From the NCBI GenBank assembly GCA_037179515.1, contig JAXCGZ010007608.1, forward strand, positions 110,672 to 174,671: a stretch of 64,000 nucleotides of DNA, written 5' to 3'. The DNA comes from Halocaridina rubra. Lineage: Eukaryota > Arthropoda > Malacostraca > Decapoda > Atyidae. Below the pieces are notes generated by a model that worked only from the letters and a program-made list of their open reading frames with translations, did not search any database and was not told the DNA's origin. A program made the position numbers and the translations under genes. Shown here in pieces: positions 1-10,047 of the stretch. How positions within the stretch are numbered: position 1 is the stretch's first letter; each line of letters begins with the position of its first letter.

Positions 1-21
1 ATGAACAAGAGTTAATTAAAG

Positions 22-142
<121 letters not shown>

Positions 143-480
143 TTTCATTTCACTTACATTATATAGAATATATTTATATTAAAAGGAAAATAGTCTTACA
201 AACAACGCATACATCAGTTACTTTACAAGCTGATGAGTCGTTTGGGGCAGCAAATGATAAATATAATAATGCACTTTTAATAAAAACGTTAATGAGTTAA
301 AAGACCGTTAAATTAATTTCCTTTCCACGAATCCTTTGTAATGTCTCTTAAACAGGAATTAGGTAGAAATTTTTCATCTTATTATGTAAATACAATTATT
401 GCTTTAGTCTTAATCACGTTCATTACTGTGCTCATTTTAAAGGTAATAAACCTAAGTTTTAATTCGTTTTTTGAAAAGAA

Positions 481-484
<4 letters not shown>

Positions 485-517
<33 letters not shown>
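485..517. repeat. (GA)n microsatellite
   Basis: About 16 GA dinucleotides. The sequence between this and 140 is AT-rich with no recognisable feature. Confidence 0.95.
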
Positions 518-519
<2 letters not shown>

Positions 520-779
520 ATTGGATACATTTTATTAACAAATTTGTCATTCAGAAACCAGATACAAATTTGAAAATGGAAGGAGGATGCAAAACACGTG
601 TTCTGAAAATATTAAGAACATAAGAATAGGGGACACTGCAACATACTTACTGGCACACACGATGCAGTTCCATTTTTGAATGATATTTTCAGCATGTCTA
701 ACCTATTCTATTCTACTCTACTTATTTATTCTATTTTTCTTTTTATGATTGTTCTAATAAACACTAATCTATTCATACC

Positions 780-1579
780 TACCCTACCTCTGTCATATGT
801 CTATCTAATCTACATTTGAAGGTGTCTAAGGTATTGGCATTTATTATCCTACTAGGAATACTCTACGGTATTACCAAGCCAATTTTCACCAATTTCCCTT
901 CTGATCCTAAATTTATCAAAATTAAATCCATTACCCATTTCGAGTTCTGGTTTGATCATGAATATTTAAAACTTTATTAATATCACCCTTGTTAATCCCT
1001 TTAAATCATTTATACACCTTAATCATATCCCCCCTAACTCTGTGCCTCTCTAGAGAATGTAGATTAAGTTTTTTTTAATCTGTCATATGGTAGATTTAGG
1101 CATTGCATTATTAATTTTTTTTTTCGTTTTTTAGTCTTGCTTTGGTTATTTATAATTCTTATTTTAAGTTTCTATACATTTGCAGATAGAGGCTTGTTCT
1201 CCTGCATCCTCCTCCTCTTCTACCACATAAGTTACTTGCTCACTGCCACCTTGCATGTCCCAGTGTACTGTATAACTGTTGCCCACTGCATAATAAAGTA
1301 TGGTAATGTATGTTAATTTCTAGCTGTAAAGTGAATATGAATATCTTTTGTATACTCTTAAAAATAGATACAGGGCTTTCTGCTTTGCTATGTAGTAATA
1401 AAATATTTTTTTTACTTATATCTTTGGCATGGTGTGTCTATGTAAGGTTTGGAACGTATCTATGCCCTTTATCATTGTTTCCTATGGAAAATAACTCGTT
1501 TTTTCACGCGATTTTCCATTTACACGACACTTCTGAGAACCTATCTAGGCGTTATTTTGAGAACAAGGTGTACATAGGT
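780..1579 (-). repeat. left arm of a large inverted repeat
   Basis: The reverse complement matches 13806-14606 over almost its full length, including a LINE tail fragment and the segment ending CGTTATTTTGAGAAC. The arms lie about 12.2 kb apart and enclose transposon fragments and the LINE array. Confidence 0.85.
815..1085 (-). mobile_element. CR1-like LINE 3' fragment (second family)
   Basis: Read on the minus strand it gives LERHRVRGDMIKVYKWF and NKVLNIHDQTRTRNGN, the C-terminal tail typical of CR1-superfamily polymerases. It is a different family from the 6-13 kb copies. The partner copy is at 14313-14620. Confidence 0.7.
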
Positions 1580-1699
1580 ATTTTACAATTATTATTACGT
1601 TTACTGTATAAACCCTCCCTGCACTGTTAAAAAACCACCCTTTACTTTATAAATAACAGCATGCAACGTAAATTTATATGTACATGATAGGTAAACTTA

Positions 1700-1904
1700 C
1701 TGTGAATGAGGTGGTAATGAGTTTGTAGAAGCCAGAGGAAATTATTCCGCAGCCAATAACAGCTTTACGGCTGTTATTCATTGAGGCCAAATTAGCGGCC
1801 TACATATCTAAGAGTTTCACCTTATCTGTTATGGTTAACATCTTCCTTTGCCACTTAGGCTCACTACCAGAAGTCTTAGAAGATGAAGGATGCTTGGGAG
1901 GCAT
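1700..1904 (-). pseudogene. pogo/Tigger-like transposase exon 1 fragment (copy 1)
   Basis: The reverse complement starts ATGCCTCCCAAGCATCC and reads MPPKHPSSSKTSGSEPKWQR-like, then MLTITDKVKLLDM. This is the N-terminal CENP-B/Tigger helix-turn-helix region. It is broken and ends at a donor-like site followed by transposon intron. Confidence 0.75.
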
Positions 1905-2110
1905 TGCAGAGGTTGAAAAAGTGAAGAAAATAAATCACAAGCACAACGTGAATGGCACACACGTGAGTTAGACTGAACGAGTGAGGCGAGACAATGGAAG
2001 ATGGTGCAAGCCTTTGTCCGAAACGCTGATACCGGTATCGTATTTTACATGGTGCAGTACTGTTAGTATTTATGTTTTTTACTGTTTTATTATTCTTAGG
2101 CTAAGAAATA
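1905..2110. repeat. Tigger-like element 5' leader and subterminal repeat
   Basis: The leader with CACGTGAGTTAGACTGAAC and GAGACAATGGAAGATGGTG recurs, in either orientation, beside the exon 1 copies at 3087, 4925 and 17320. Confidence 0.7.
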
Positions 2111-2172
2111 CAGTGATCCTTCGCTGTATCGCGTTTCTTGGCTCGCGAATTCACTGTACCGCGATTTTTTTT
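2111..2172 (+). mobile_element. pogo/Tigger-type terminal sequence
   Basis: Starts CAGTGATCCTTCGCTGTATC directly after TA, the target dinucleotide of the Tc1/mariner-pogo group. Related ends are at 4077 and 16755. Confidence 0.7.
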
Positions 2173-2960
2173 GGCAAATGTTTTTTTTGGGGGCTGTATA
2201 TGCAAAAATATTAAAATATTAAAATAATAAAAATTTTCAGTATTTTCATTTTTTTTTATTGAAAAAACATATTTCATTATCTAGTTGATAAAAAAAAATT
2301 ATTTCTCAGCCTACGAATAATAAAACAGTAAAAAATAGTAAAAAGCATAAATTTAGATATACAGTATAACTCACAGTATTGCATCATGTGAAATAGTGTC
2401 CGATAGTGTACAATGTATTGGGGTCGCACCTATGTGAGCTAGCATATATATTTATATTTTCAGTAGTTTCATGATTTTATTGATAAAAAAATTATTTCTT
2501 AGCCTAAGAATAATAAAATAGTAAGAAATAGTAAAAAACATAAATACTAACAGTATTGCACCTTGTAAAATACGATACCGGTATCAGCGTTTCGGAAAAC
2601 GAAAAGGGTCGAACCTACGTAAGATAGTACATATTGAGATTTTCATTATTTTATTGATAAAACAAGTATTTCCTAGCCTAAGAGTAATAAAACAGTAAAA
2701 AATAGTGAAAAACATAAATTTAGATATATAACTCACAGTATTGCATCATGTGAAATAGTGTCCGATAGCGTACAATGTATTGGGGTCGCACCTACGTGAG
2801 CTAGCATATATATTAAAATTTCCAGTAGTTTCATGATTTTATTGATAAAAAAAGTATTTCTTAGCCTAAGAATAATAAAACAGTAAAAAATAGTAAAAAA
2901 CATAAATACTAACAGTATTGCACCATGTAAACTATGATACCACTATCAGCGTTTCGGACA
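2173..2960 (-). repeat. array of about 200-bp subterminal repeats
   Basis: Repeating blocks read AGCCTAAGAATAATAAAACA, then a CATAAATACTAACAGTATTG-like part, then TGAGCTAGCATATATA. Two alternating subtypes occur, one with CGATACCGGTATCAGCG and one with TGTATTGGGGTCGCACC. The same blocks recur at 3660-4760 and 17450-19000. Confidence 0.75.
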
Positions 2961-3086
2961 AGGTGTGCACCATCTTCCATTGTCTCGCCTCACTCGTTCA
3001 GTCTAACTCACGTGTGCGCCGTTCACGTTGTGCTTATTAATACGTTTTGCTTGTGATTTTTTTACTCGCATATTTTAACCTTTGCA

Positions 3087-3318
3087 ATGCCTCCCAAGCA
3101 TCCTTCATCTTCTAAGGCTTCTGGTAGTGAGCCTAAGTGGATAAGGAAAATGTTAACCATAACAGATAAGGTGAAACTCTTAGATATGTTGAAAGAAGGA
3201 AAAAGATTTACGGATGTCAGCCGCTATTTTGGCCTCAATGAATAACAGCCGTAAAGCTGTTATTGGCTTTGGAATAATTTCCTCTGGCGTCTACAATCTC
3301 ATTACCACCTCATTCACG
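3087..3318 (+). pseudogene. pogo/Tigger-like transposase exon 1 fragment (copy 2)
   Basis: The longest of the five copies: MPPKHPSSSKASGSEPKW, MLTITDKVKLLDMLKEGK and FTDVSRYFGLNE, then a stop. Resembles the Tigger/Jerky N-terminus and its first HTH. It ends at CATTCACG|GTAAGT, a donor-like site shared by all copies. Confidence 0.8.
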
Positions 3319-3668
3319 GTAAGTTTACCTATCACGTACATATAAATTTACGTTGCATGCTGTTATTTATAAAGTAAAGGGTGGTTTTTTAACAGTGCAG
3401 GGAGGGTTTATACAGTAAGCGTAAAAATAATTGTAAAATACCTATGCACATGAGTATGTCATATAAATTTACACTTGCATGCTGTTATTTATGAAGTAAA
3501 GGGTGGTTTGTTAACAGACAGGAAGGGTTTATACAGTTTATACAGTGTAAACGTAAAAAATAAATTAAAATATCTATGTACATATAGGCTGATCCTACTC
3601 CTCGATTTTCCTGTCTCGCGCCGGGTCCTGGAACCGAACCTTCGCGATAATTGAAGGAGCACTGTACG
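3319..3668 (+). mobile_element. Tigger-like intron or 3' segment with terminal inverted repeat
   Basis: Two related units containing GGGAGGGTTTATACAGT and GTTATTTATRAAGTAAAGGG are followed by a TIR-like end near 3590-3665 (CGCGCCGGGTCCTGGAACCG to GGAGCACTGTA). This is the complement of the end at 14914. Confidence 0.7.
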
Positions 3669-4076
3669 TTTTTTTATCAATAAAATCATGAAACTACTGG
3701 AAATTTTAATATATATGCTAGCTCACGTAGGTGCGACCCAATACATTGTACTCTATCGGACAGTATTTCGCATGATGCAATACTGTGAGTTATATATCTA
3801 AATTTATGTTTTTTATTATTTTTTACTATTTTATTACTCTTAGGCTAGGAAATACTTGTTTTATCAATAAAATAATGAAAACTTCAATATGTACTATCTC
3901 ACGTAGGTTCGACCCTTTTCGATTTCCGAAACGCTGATACCGGTATCGTATTTTACTTGGTGCAATACTGTTAGTATTTATGTTTTTTACTATTTTTTTA
4001 CTGTTTTATTATTCTTAGGCTAAGAAATACGTTTTTATATCAATAAAATCATGAAACTACTGGAAATTTTAATATA
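3669..4076 (+). repeat. subterminal repeat array, plus orientation
   Basis: Same two alternating blocks as 2173-2960 but inverted: ATCAATAAAATCATGAAACT, GCTAGCTCACGTAGGTGCGA, then TTATTCTTAGGCTAAGAAAT. Ends exactly at the transposon terminus at 4077. Confidence 0.7.
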
Positions 4077-4140
4077 CAGTGATCCTTCGCTCTATCGCGT
4101 TTCTTGCCTCGCGAAATCACTGTACCGTGATTATTTTTGG
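4077..4140 (+). mobile_element. pogo/Tigger-type terminal sequence
   Basis: CAGTGATCCTTCGCTCTATC preceded by TA. Nearly identical to 2111-2172. Confidence 0.7.
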
Positions 4141-4780
4141 CAAATTTTTTCAGCCTACGAATAATAAAACAGTGAAAAATAGTAAAAAACATAAATTTAG
4201 ATATAGAGTATAACTCACAGTATTGCATCATGTGAAATAGTGTCCGATAGCGTACAATGTATTGGGGTCGCACCTACGTGAGCTAGCATATATATTCAAA
4301 TTTCCAGTAGTTTCATGATTTTATTGATAAAAAAACGTATTTCTTAGCCTAAGAATGATAAAACAGTAAAAAATAGTAAAAAAACATAAGTACTAACAGT
4401 ATTGCACTATGTAAAATACGATACCGGTATCAGCGTTTTGGAAAATGAAAAGGGTCGAACCTACGTGAGATAGTACATATTGAAGTTTTCATTATTTTAT
4501 TGATAAAACAAGTATTTCCTAGCCTAAGAGTAATAAAATAGTAAAAAACATAAATTTAGATATATAACTCACAGTATTGCATCATGTGAAATAGTGTCCG
4601 ATAGTGTACAATGTATTGGGGTCGCACCTACGTGAGCTAGCATATATATTAAAATTTCCAGTAGTTTCATGATTTTAATGATAAAAAAACCAATTTCTTA
4701 GCCTAAGAATAATAAAACAGGAAAAAATACTAAAAAACATAAATACTAACAGTATTGCACCATGTAACATACGATACCGT
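4141..4780 (-). repeat. subterminal repeat array, minus orientation
   Basis: Repeats the 2240-2960 array block for block, so the whole 2.1-3.3 kb module has been duplicated at 4.1-5.1 kb. Confidence 0.7.
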
Positions 4781-4924
4781 TATCATCGTTTCGGACAAAG
4801 GCTTGCACCATCTTCCATTGTCTCGCCTCACTCGTTCAGTCTAACTCACGTGTGCGCCGTTCACGTTGTGCTTATTAATATGTTGTTCTTGTGATTTATT
4901 TTCTTCACTTTTTCAACCTCTGCA

Positions 4925-5127
4925 ATGCCTCCCAAGCATCCTTCATCTTCTAAAGCTTCCGGTAGTGAGCCTAAGCGGCAAAGGAAAATGTTAACCATAA
5001 CAGATAAGGTGAAACTCTTAGATATGTCGGCCGCTATTTTGGCCTCAATGATTAACAGCCGTAAAGCTGTTATTGGCTGCGGAATAATTTCCTATAGAGT
5101 CTATAAACCATTACCACCTCATTCACG
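4925..5127 (+). pseudogene. pogo/Tigger-like transposase exon 1 fragment (copy 3)
   Basis: MPPKHPSSSKASGSEPKRQR, then KMLTITDKVKLLDMSAAI. The segment LKEGKRFTDVSRYF seen in copy 2 is deleted, which shifts the rest. Ends at the same donor-like site. Confidence 0.8.
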
Positions 5128-5473
5128 GTAAGTTTACCTATCACGTACATATAAATTTACGTTGCATGCTGTTATTTATAAAGTAAAGGGTGGTTTTTTG
5201 ACATTGCAGGGAGGGTTTATACAGTAAACATAAAAATAATTGTAAAATACCTATGTACATGAGTATGTCATATAAATTTACGCTTTCATGCTGTTATTTA
5301 TGAAGTAAAGGGTGGTTTGTTAACAGTAGAGGGAGGGTTTATACAGTTTATACAGCGTAAACGTAAAAATAAATTAAAATATCTCTGTACATATAGGGTG
5401 ATCCTACTCCACGAAATTCCTGTCTCGCGCCGGGTCCCGGAACCGAACCTTCGCAATAATCGAAGGAACACTG
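5128..5473 (+). mobile_element. Tigger-like intron or 3' segment with terminal inverted repeat
   Basis: Parallels 3319-3668 and ends GAAGGAACACTGT at 5473, where the LINE array begins. The first LINE copy is therefore joined directly to this transposon end. Confidence 0.7.
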
Positions 5474-5838
5474 TGATTACCTAATTGATTACCTAATTGT
5501 GTTTACGGGAAAGAGCCCAAAGCTCGTATCTTCCCGTATCCTGATTGGTTCCATTTTAGACTTAGTGATACTTATCATACCTGTCCTTAAAACTATGGAT
5601 GGAGATAGCATTAACTACCTCCTCACTTAGCGAATTCCAATTATCAACTACTCTAACACTGAAAAAGTATTTCCTTACATCCTGCAAAGAAGTTTTCTTA
5701 CCAAGCTTCAAACTATGACCTCTAGTTCTAGAGCCAGCCATATCAAAATATCGATCCCTGTCCACTCTATCATAACCATGAAGGAATTTAAAGACTGTCA
5801 CCATATCCCCCCCTCACTCTTCTAGCTTCGAGTGATGG
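5474..5838 (-). mobile_element. CR1-superfamily LINE, copy 0 (3' fragment)
   Basis: Carries only the last 80 or so codons of the polymerase frame (MVTVFKFLHGYDRVDRDRYF to SIHSFKDRYDKYH) plus the 3' UTR. The 5' truncation point at 5838 abuts (TG)n. The 3' tail has two copies of ATTACCTAATTG on the plus strand. Confidence 0.9.

Positions 5839-5922
<84 letters not shown>
5839..5922. repeat. (TG)n between LINE copies 0 and 1
   Basis: About 42 TG dinucleotides joining the 5' end of copy 0 to the 3' tail of copy 1. Confidence 0.95.
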
Positions 5923-5924
<2 letters not shown>

Positions 5925-7878
5925 TTACCTAATTGATTACCTAATTGTGTTTACGGGAAAGAGCCCAAAGCTCGTATCTTCCCGTCTCCTGATCGGTTCC
6001 ATTTTTAGACTTAGTGATACTTATCATACCTGTCCTTAAAACTATGGATTGAGATAGCATTAACTACCTCCTCGCTTAGCGAATTCCAATTATCAACTAC
6101 TCTTACACTGAAAAAGTATTTCCTTACATCCTGCAAACAAGTTTTCTTACGAAGCTTCAAACTATGACCTCTAGTTCTAGAGCCAGCCATATCGAAATAT
6201 CGATCCCTATCCACTCTATCATAACCATGAAGGAATTTAAAGACTGTCACCATATCCCCCCTTACTCTTCTAGCTTCGAGTGATGGCAAGTCTAATTCCC
6301 TCAGCCTCTCATCATAACCGAGATTGCGTATTTCTGGCACCAGTTTCGTGGCATGTCTTTGAACTTTTTCAAGCTTAGCTATGTGCTTTTTCAAGTGCGG
6401 ATTCCAAAAGGGGGCTGCATATTCGAGTTTTGGCCTCACATAGGTTACATAAATATTTCTGAACATTTCCTTGTCCATGTGCCTGAAGGCTACCCTTACA
6501 TTTGATAAGAATGCATATGCTGCCCTTACTACGCCATTTATATGTATTTCTGGAGACAAATCTGCCAGTATGTTTACTCCTAGATCTCTCTCATTTTCTG
6601 TCTCTTGAAGTTGTACTCCAGCCACCGAGTAGTCAAGCTTGGGCCTTCTTGCACTTGTACCCATTCTCATTACCTTACATTTTGAGGTATTGAATTTCAT
6701 TAGCCACTTTTCTGACCACTCATGCAGATTATTTAGATCCTCCTGAAGTTCTCTACCATTGTTCTCGTTTTTTACTTTCTTCACAATCTTTGCATCATCT
6801 GCAAACATATTCATGAATGAATTTACAGACTCTGGTAGGTCATTTACATATACAAGGAACAAAAGTGGCCCTAAAACTGAACCCTGTGGAACTCCACTAC
6901 TAACTCTTCTCCATTCAGACACTGCGTGTCTTACTCTAACCCTCTGTTCCCTTCCTTCTAAGTAAGTTTTTATCCATTCCAAGACATTTCCACCTATTCT
7001 AGCCATTGATTGCAGCTTCCTAATAAGTCTCCCATGTGGAACAGTGTCAAACGCTTTCTGGAAGTCTAGGAATATGCAATCTGCCCAGCCCTCTCTTTCC
7101 TGTAAGATTTGGCTTACCTCATCATAAAATTCTAATAAGTTTGTTACTGTTGATCTTCCTTCTCTGAAGCCATGTTGCCTCACTGACAAAAAGTTGAAGG
7201 ATTCCAAGTGAAGAGAGATATGTTTCCTTAGTAGTTTCTCCATAAGTTTGCAAACTATGCTGGTCAAGGAAACTGGTCTATAGTTCAGAGCCGTATCCCT
7301 CCTTCCCTTTTTGAAGATAGGTATCACATTTGCTTGTTTCCAGCATCTTGGAATCTCCCCCGACTCCAGTGACTCCTTAAATATGATACTTAGTGCCACT
7401 GATATTGTGTTTGCGCATTTTTTAAGCACATGAGGGGATATGTCATCAGGACCTGTAGCTTTATGAACATCTAAATCCATCAGCGCTTTGCATACCTCTG
7501 TGACTGTAAGGTTGATGTTCTCTAATACCGGCCCTTGAGCTTCTATCACTGCAATCTGAGGGGGTGGGGTATTTTCTACTGTAAATACTGACTGAAACTC
7601 CTTGTTCAATTCTTTGCAGATCTCTTCGTCCGTCTCAGTGATGCTTCCATCCGCTCTCTTTAGCCTTAAAACCTGTTCTTTTACCTTCAGTTTTCCTCTG
7701 ATAAAGCTGTGGAAAAGCTTGGGATTTTCTTTAGCCTTCCTGGTGATGTCCCTCTCATAATCTCTCTCTGCCTCTCTCCTTTTACTTAGGTAGTCATTTC
7801 TTGCTCTTTTGTAGGTTTGCCAGGCATTTATGTTTTTTCTCCTCCTATACCTTTTCCAGCATTTATCTCTCCACTCCT
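5923..7878 (-). mobile_element. CR1-superfamily LINE, copy 1 (5'-truncated)
   Basis: Same family as copy 3, cut at CCACTCCT|GTGTGT. Copy 2 is cut at exactly the same base. The polymerase frame is open across the copy. Confidence 0.93.
6011..7609 (-). CDS. LINE reverse transcriptase, partial (copy 1)
   Basis: A 532-codon open part of ORF2, continuing open in frame towards the truncation at 7878. It lacks the endonuclease. RT landmarks on the minus strand are LDFQKAFDTVPHG near residue 181, SSGVPQGSVLGPLLF near 237 and the catalytic box FADDAK near 269. The C-terminal tail with TRGHSLKL and VVDNWNSL is typical of the CR1 group. It cannot encode a full retrotransposition protein. Confidence 0.9.
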   Translation of the reverse strand: MNKEFQSVFTVENTPPPQIAVIEAQGPVLENINLTVTEVCKALMDLDVHKATGPDDISPHVLKKCANTISVALSIIFKESLESGEIPRCWKQANVIPIFKKGRRDTALNYRPVSLTSIVCKLMEKLLRKHISLHLESFNFLSVRQHGFREGRSTVTNLLEFYDEVSQILQEREGWADCIFLDFQKAFDTVPHGRLIRKLQSMARIGGNVLEWIKTYLEGREQRVRVRHAVSEWRRVSSGVPQGSVLGPLLFLVYVNDLPESVNSFMNMFADDAKIVKKVKNENNGRELQEDLNNLHEWSEKWLMKFNTSKCKVMRMGTSARRPKLDYSVAGVQLQETENERDLGVNILADLSPEIHINGVVRAAYAFLSNVRVAFRHMDKEMFRNIYVTYVRPKLEYAAPFWNPHLKKHIAKLEKVQRHATKLVPEIRNLGYDERLRELDLPSLEARRVRGDMVTVFKFLHGYDRVDRDRYFDMAGSRTRGHSLKLRKKTCLQDVRKYFFSVRVVDNWNSLSEEVVNAISIHSFKDRYDKYH

Positions 7879-7959
7879 GTGTGTGTGTGTGTGTGTGTGT
7901 GTGTCTTGTGTTTGTGTTCTTGTTTGTGGGGGCGTGTGTCTTGTCTGTGTTGTAGTTGT
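7879..7959. repeat. (TG)n, partly degenerate, between LINE copies 1 and 2
   Basis: A short pure TG run followed by imperfect TG-rich sequence. This is the most decayed of the four TG linkers. Confidence 0.9.
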
Positions 7960-9900
7960 GATTACCTAATTGTGTTTACGGGAAAGAGCCCAAAGCTCGT
8001 ATCTTCCCGTCTCCTGATCGGTTCCATTTTTAGACTTAGTGATACTTATCATACCTGTCCTTAAAACTATGGATTGAGATAGCATTAACTACCTCCTCGC
8101 TTAGCGAATTCCAATTATCAACTACTCTTACACTGAAAAAGTATTTCCTTACATCCTGCAAACAAGTTTTCTTACGAAGCTTCAAACTATGACCTCTAGT
8201 TCTAGAGCCAGCCATATCGAAATATCGATCCCTATCCACTCTATCATAACCATGAAGGAATTTAAAGACTGTCACCATATCCCCCCTTACTCTTCTAGCT
8301 TCGAGTGATGGCAAGTCTAATTCCCTCATCCTCTCATCATAACCGAGATTGCGTATTTCTGGCACCAGTTTCGTGGCATGTCTTTGAACTTTTTCAAGCT
8401 TAGCTATGTGCTTTTTCAAGTGCGGATTCCAAAAGGGGGCTGCATATTCGAGTTTTGGCCTCACATAGGTTACATAAATATTTCTGAACATTTCCTTGTC
8501 CATGTGCCTGAAGGCTACCCTTACATTTGATAAGAATGCATATGCTGCCCTTACTACGCCATTTATATGTATTTCTGGAGACAAATCTGCCAGTATGTTT
8601 ACTCCTAGATCTCTCTCATTTTCTGTCTCTTGAAGTTGTACTCCAGCCACCGAGTAGTCAAGCTTGGGCCTTCTTGCACTTGTACCCATTCTCATTACCT
8701 TACATTTTGAGGTATTGAATTTCATTAGCCACTTTTCTGACCACTCATGCAGATTATTTAGATCCTCCTGAAGTTCTCTACCATTGTTCTCGTTTTTTAC
8801 TTTCTTCACAATCTTTGCATCATCTGCAAACATATTCATGAATGAATTTACAGACTCTGGTAGGTCATTTACATATACAAGGAACAAAAGTGGCCCTAAA
8901 ACTGAACCCTGTGGAACTCCACTACTAACTCTTCTCCATTCAGACACTGCGTGTCTTACTCTAACCCTCTGTTCCCTTCCTTCTAAGTAAGTTTTTATCC
9001 ATTCCAAGACATTTCCACCTATTCTAGCCATTGATTGCAGCTTCCTAATAAGTCTCCCATGTGGAACAGTGTCAAACGCTTTCTGGAAGTCTAGGAATAT
9101 GCAATCTGCCCAGCCCTCTCTTTCCTGTAAGATTTGGCTTACCTCATCATAAAATTCTAATAAGTTTGTTACTGTTGATCTTCCTTCTCTGAAGCCATGT
9201 TGCCTCACTGACAAAAAGTTGAAGGATTCCAAGTGAAGAGAGATATGTTTCCTTAGTAGTTTCTCCATAACTTTGCAAACTATGCTGGTCAAGGAAACTG
9301 GTCTATAGTTCAGAGCCGTATCCCTCCTTCCCTTTTTGAAGATAGGTATCACATTTGCTTGTTTCCAGCATCTTGGAATCTCCCCCGACTCCAGTGACTC
9401 CTTAAATATGATACTTAGTGCCACTGATATTGTGTTTGCGCATTTTTTAAGCACATGAGGGGATATGTCATCAGGACCTGTAGCTTTATGAACATCTAAA
9501 TCCATCAGCGCTTTGCATACCTCTGTGACTGTAAGGTTGATGTTCTCTAATACCGGCCCTTGAGCTTCTATCACTGCAATCTGAGGGGGTGGGGTATTTT
9601 CTACTGTAAATACTGACTGAAACTCCTTGTTCAATTCTTTGCAGATCTCTTCGTCCGTCTCAGTGATGCTTCCATCCGCTCTCTTTAGCCTTAAAACCTG
9701 TTCTTTTACCTTCAGTTTTCCTCTGATAAAGCTGTGGAAAAGCTTGGGATTTTCTTTAGCCTTCCTGGTGATGTCCCTCTCATAATCTCTCTCTGCCTCT
9801 CTCCTTTTACTTAGGTAGTCATTTCTTGCTCTTTTGTAGGTTTGCCAGGCATTTATGTTTTTTCTCCTCCTATACCTTTTCCAGCATTTATCTCTCCACT

Positions 9901-9903
<3 letters not shown>
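7960..9903 (-). mobile_element. CR1-superfamily LINE, copy 2 (5'-truncated)
   Basis: Almost identical to copy 1 over its whole length with the same truncation base. Copies 1 and 2 therefore arose by duplication of one inserted copy rather than by two insertions. Confidence 0.93.
8036..9634 (-). CDS. LINE reverse transcriptase, partial (copy 2)
   Basis: Another 532-codon open partial ORF2. It differs from copy 1 at only a few codons, for example VCKVMEKL against VCKLMEKL and DERMREL against DERLREL. It keeps FADDAK and VPQGSVLGPL and lacks the endonuclease. Confidence 0.9.
   Translation of the reverse strand: MNKEFQSVFTVENTPPPQIAVIEAQGPVLENINLTVTEVCKALMDLDVHKATGPDDISPHVLKKCANTISVALSIIFKESLESGEIPRCWKQANVIPIFKKGRRDTALNYRPVSLTSIVCKVMEKLLRKHISLHLESFNFLSVRQHGFREGRSTVTNLLEFYDEVSQILQEREGWADCIFLDFQKAFDTVPHGRLIRKLQSMARIGGNVLEWIKTYLEGREQRVRVRHAVSEWRRVSSGVPQGSVLGPLLFLVYVNDLPESVNSFMNMFADDAKIVKKVKNENNGRELQEDLNNLHEWSEKWLMKFNTSKCKVMRMGTSARRPKLDYSVAGVQLQETENERDLGVNILADLSPEIHINGVVRAAYAFLSNVRVAFRHMDKEMFRNIYVTYVRPKLEYAAPFWNPHLKKHIAKLEKVQRHATKLVPEIRNLGYDERMRELDLPSLEARRVRGDMVTVFKFLHGYDRVDRDRYFDMAGSRTRGHSLKLRKKTCLQDVRKYFFSVRVVDNWNSLSEEVVNAISIHSFKDRYDKYH

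Positions 9904-9971
<68 letters not shown>
9904..9971. repeat. (TG)n between LINE copies 2 and 3
   Basis: About 34 uninterrupted TG dinucleotides. Confidence 0.95.
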
Positions 9972-9973
<2 letters not shown>

Positions 9974-10047
9974 TTACCTAATTGTGTTTACGGGAAAGAG
10001 CCCAAAGCTCGTATCTTCCCGTCTCCTGATCGGTTCCATTTTTAGAC

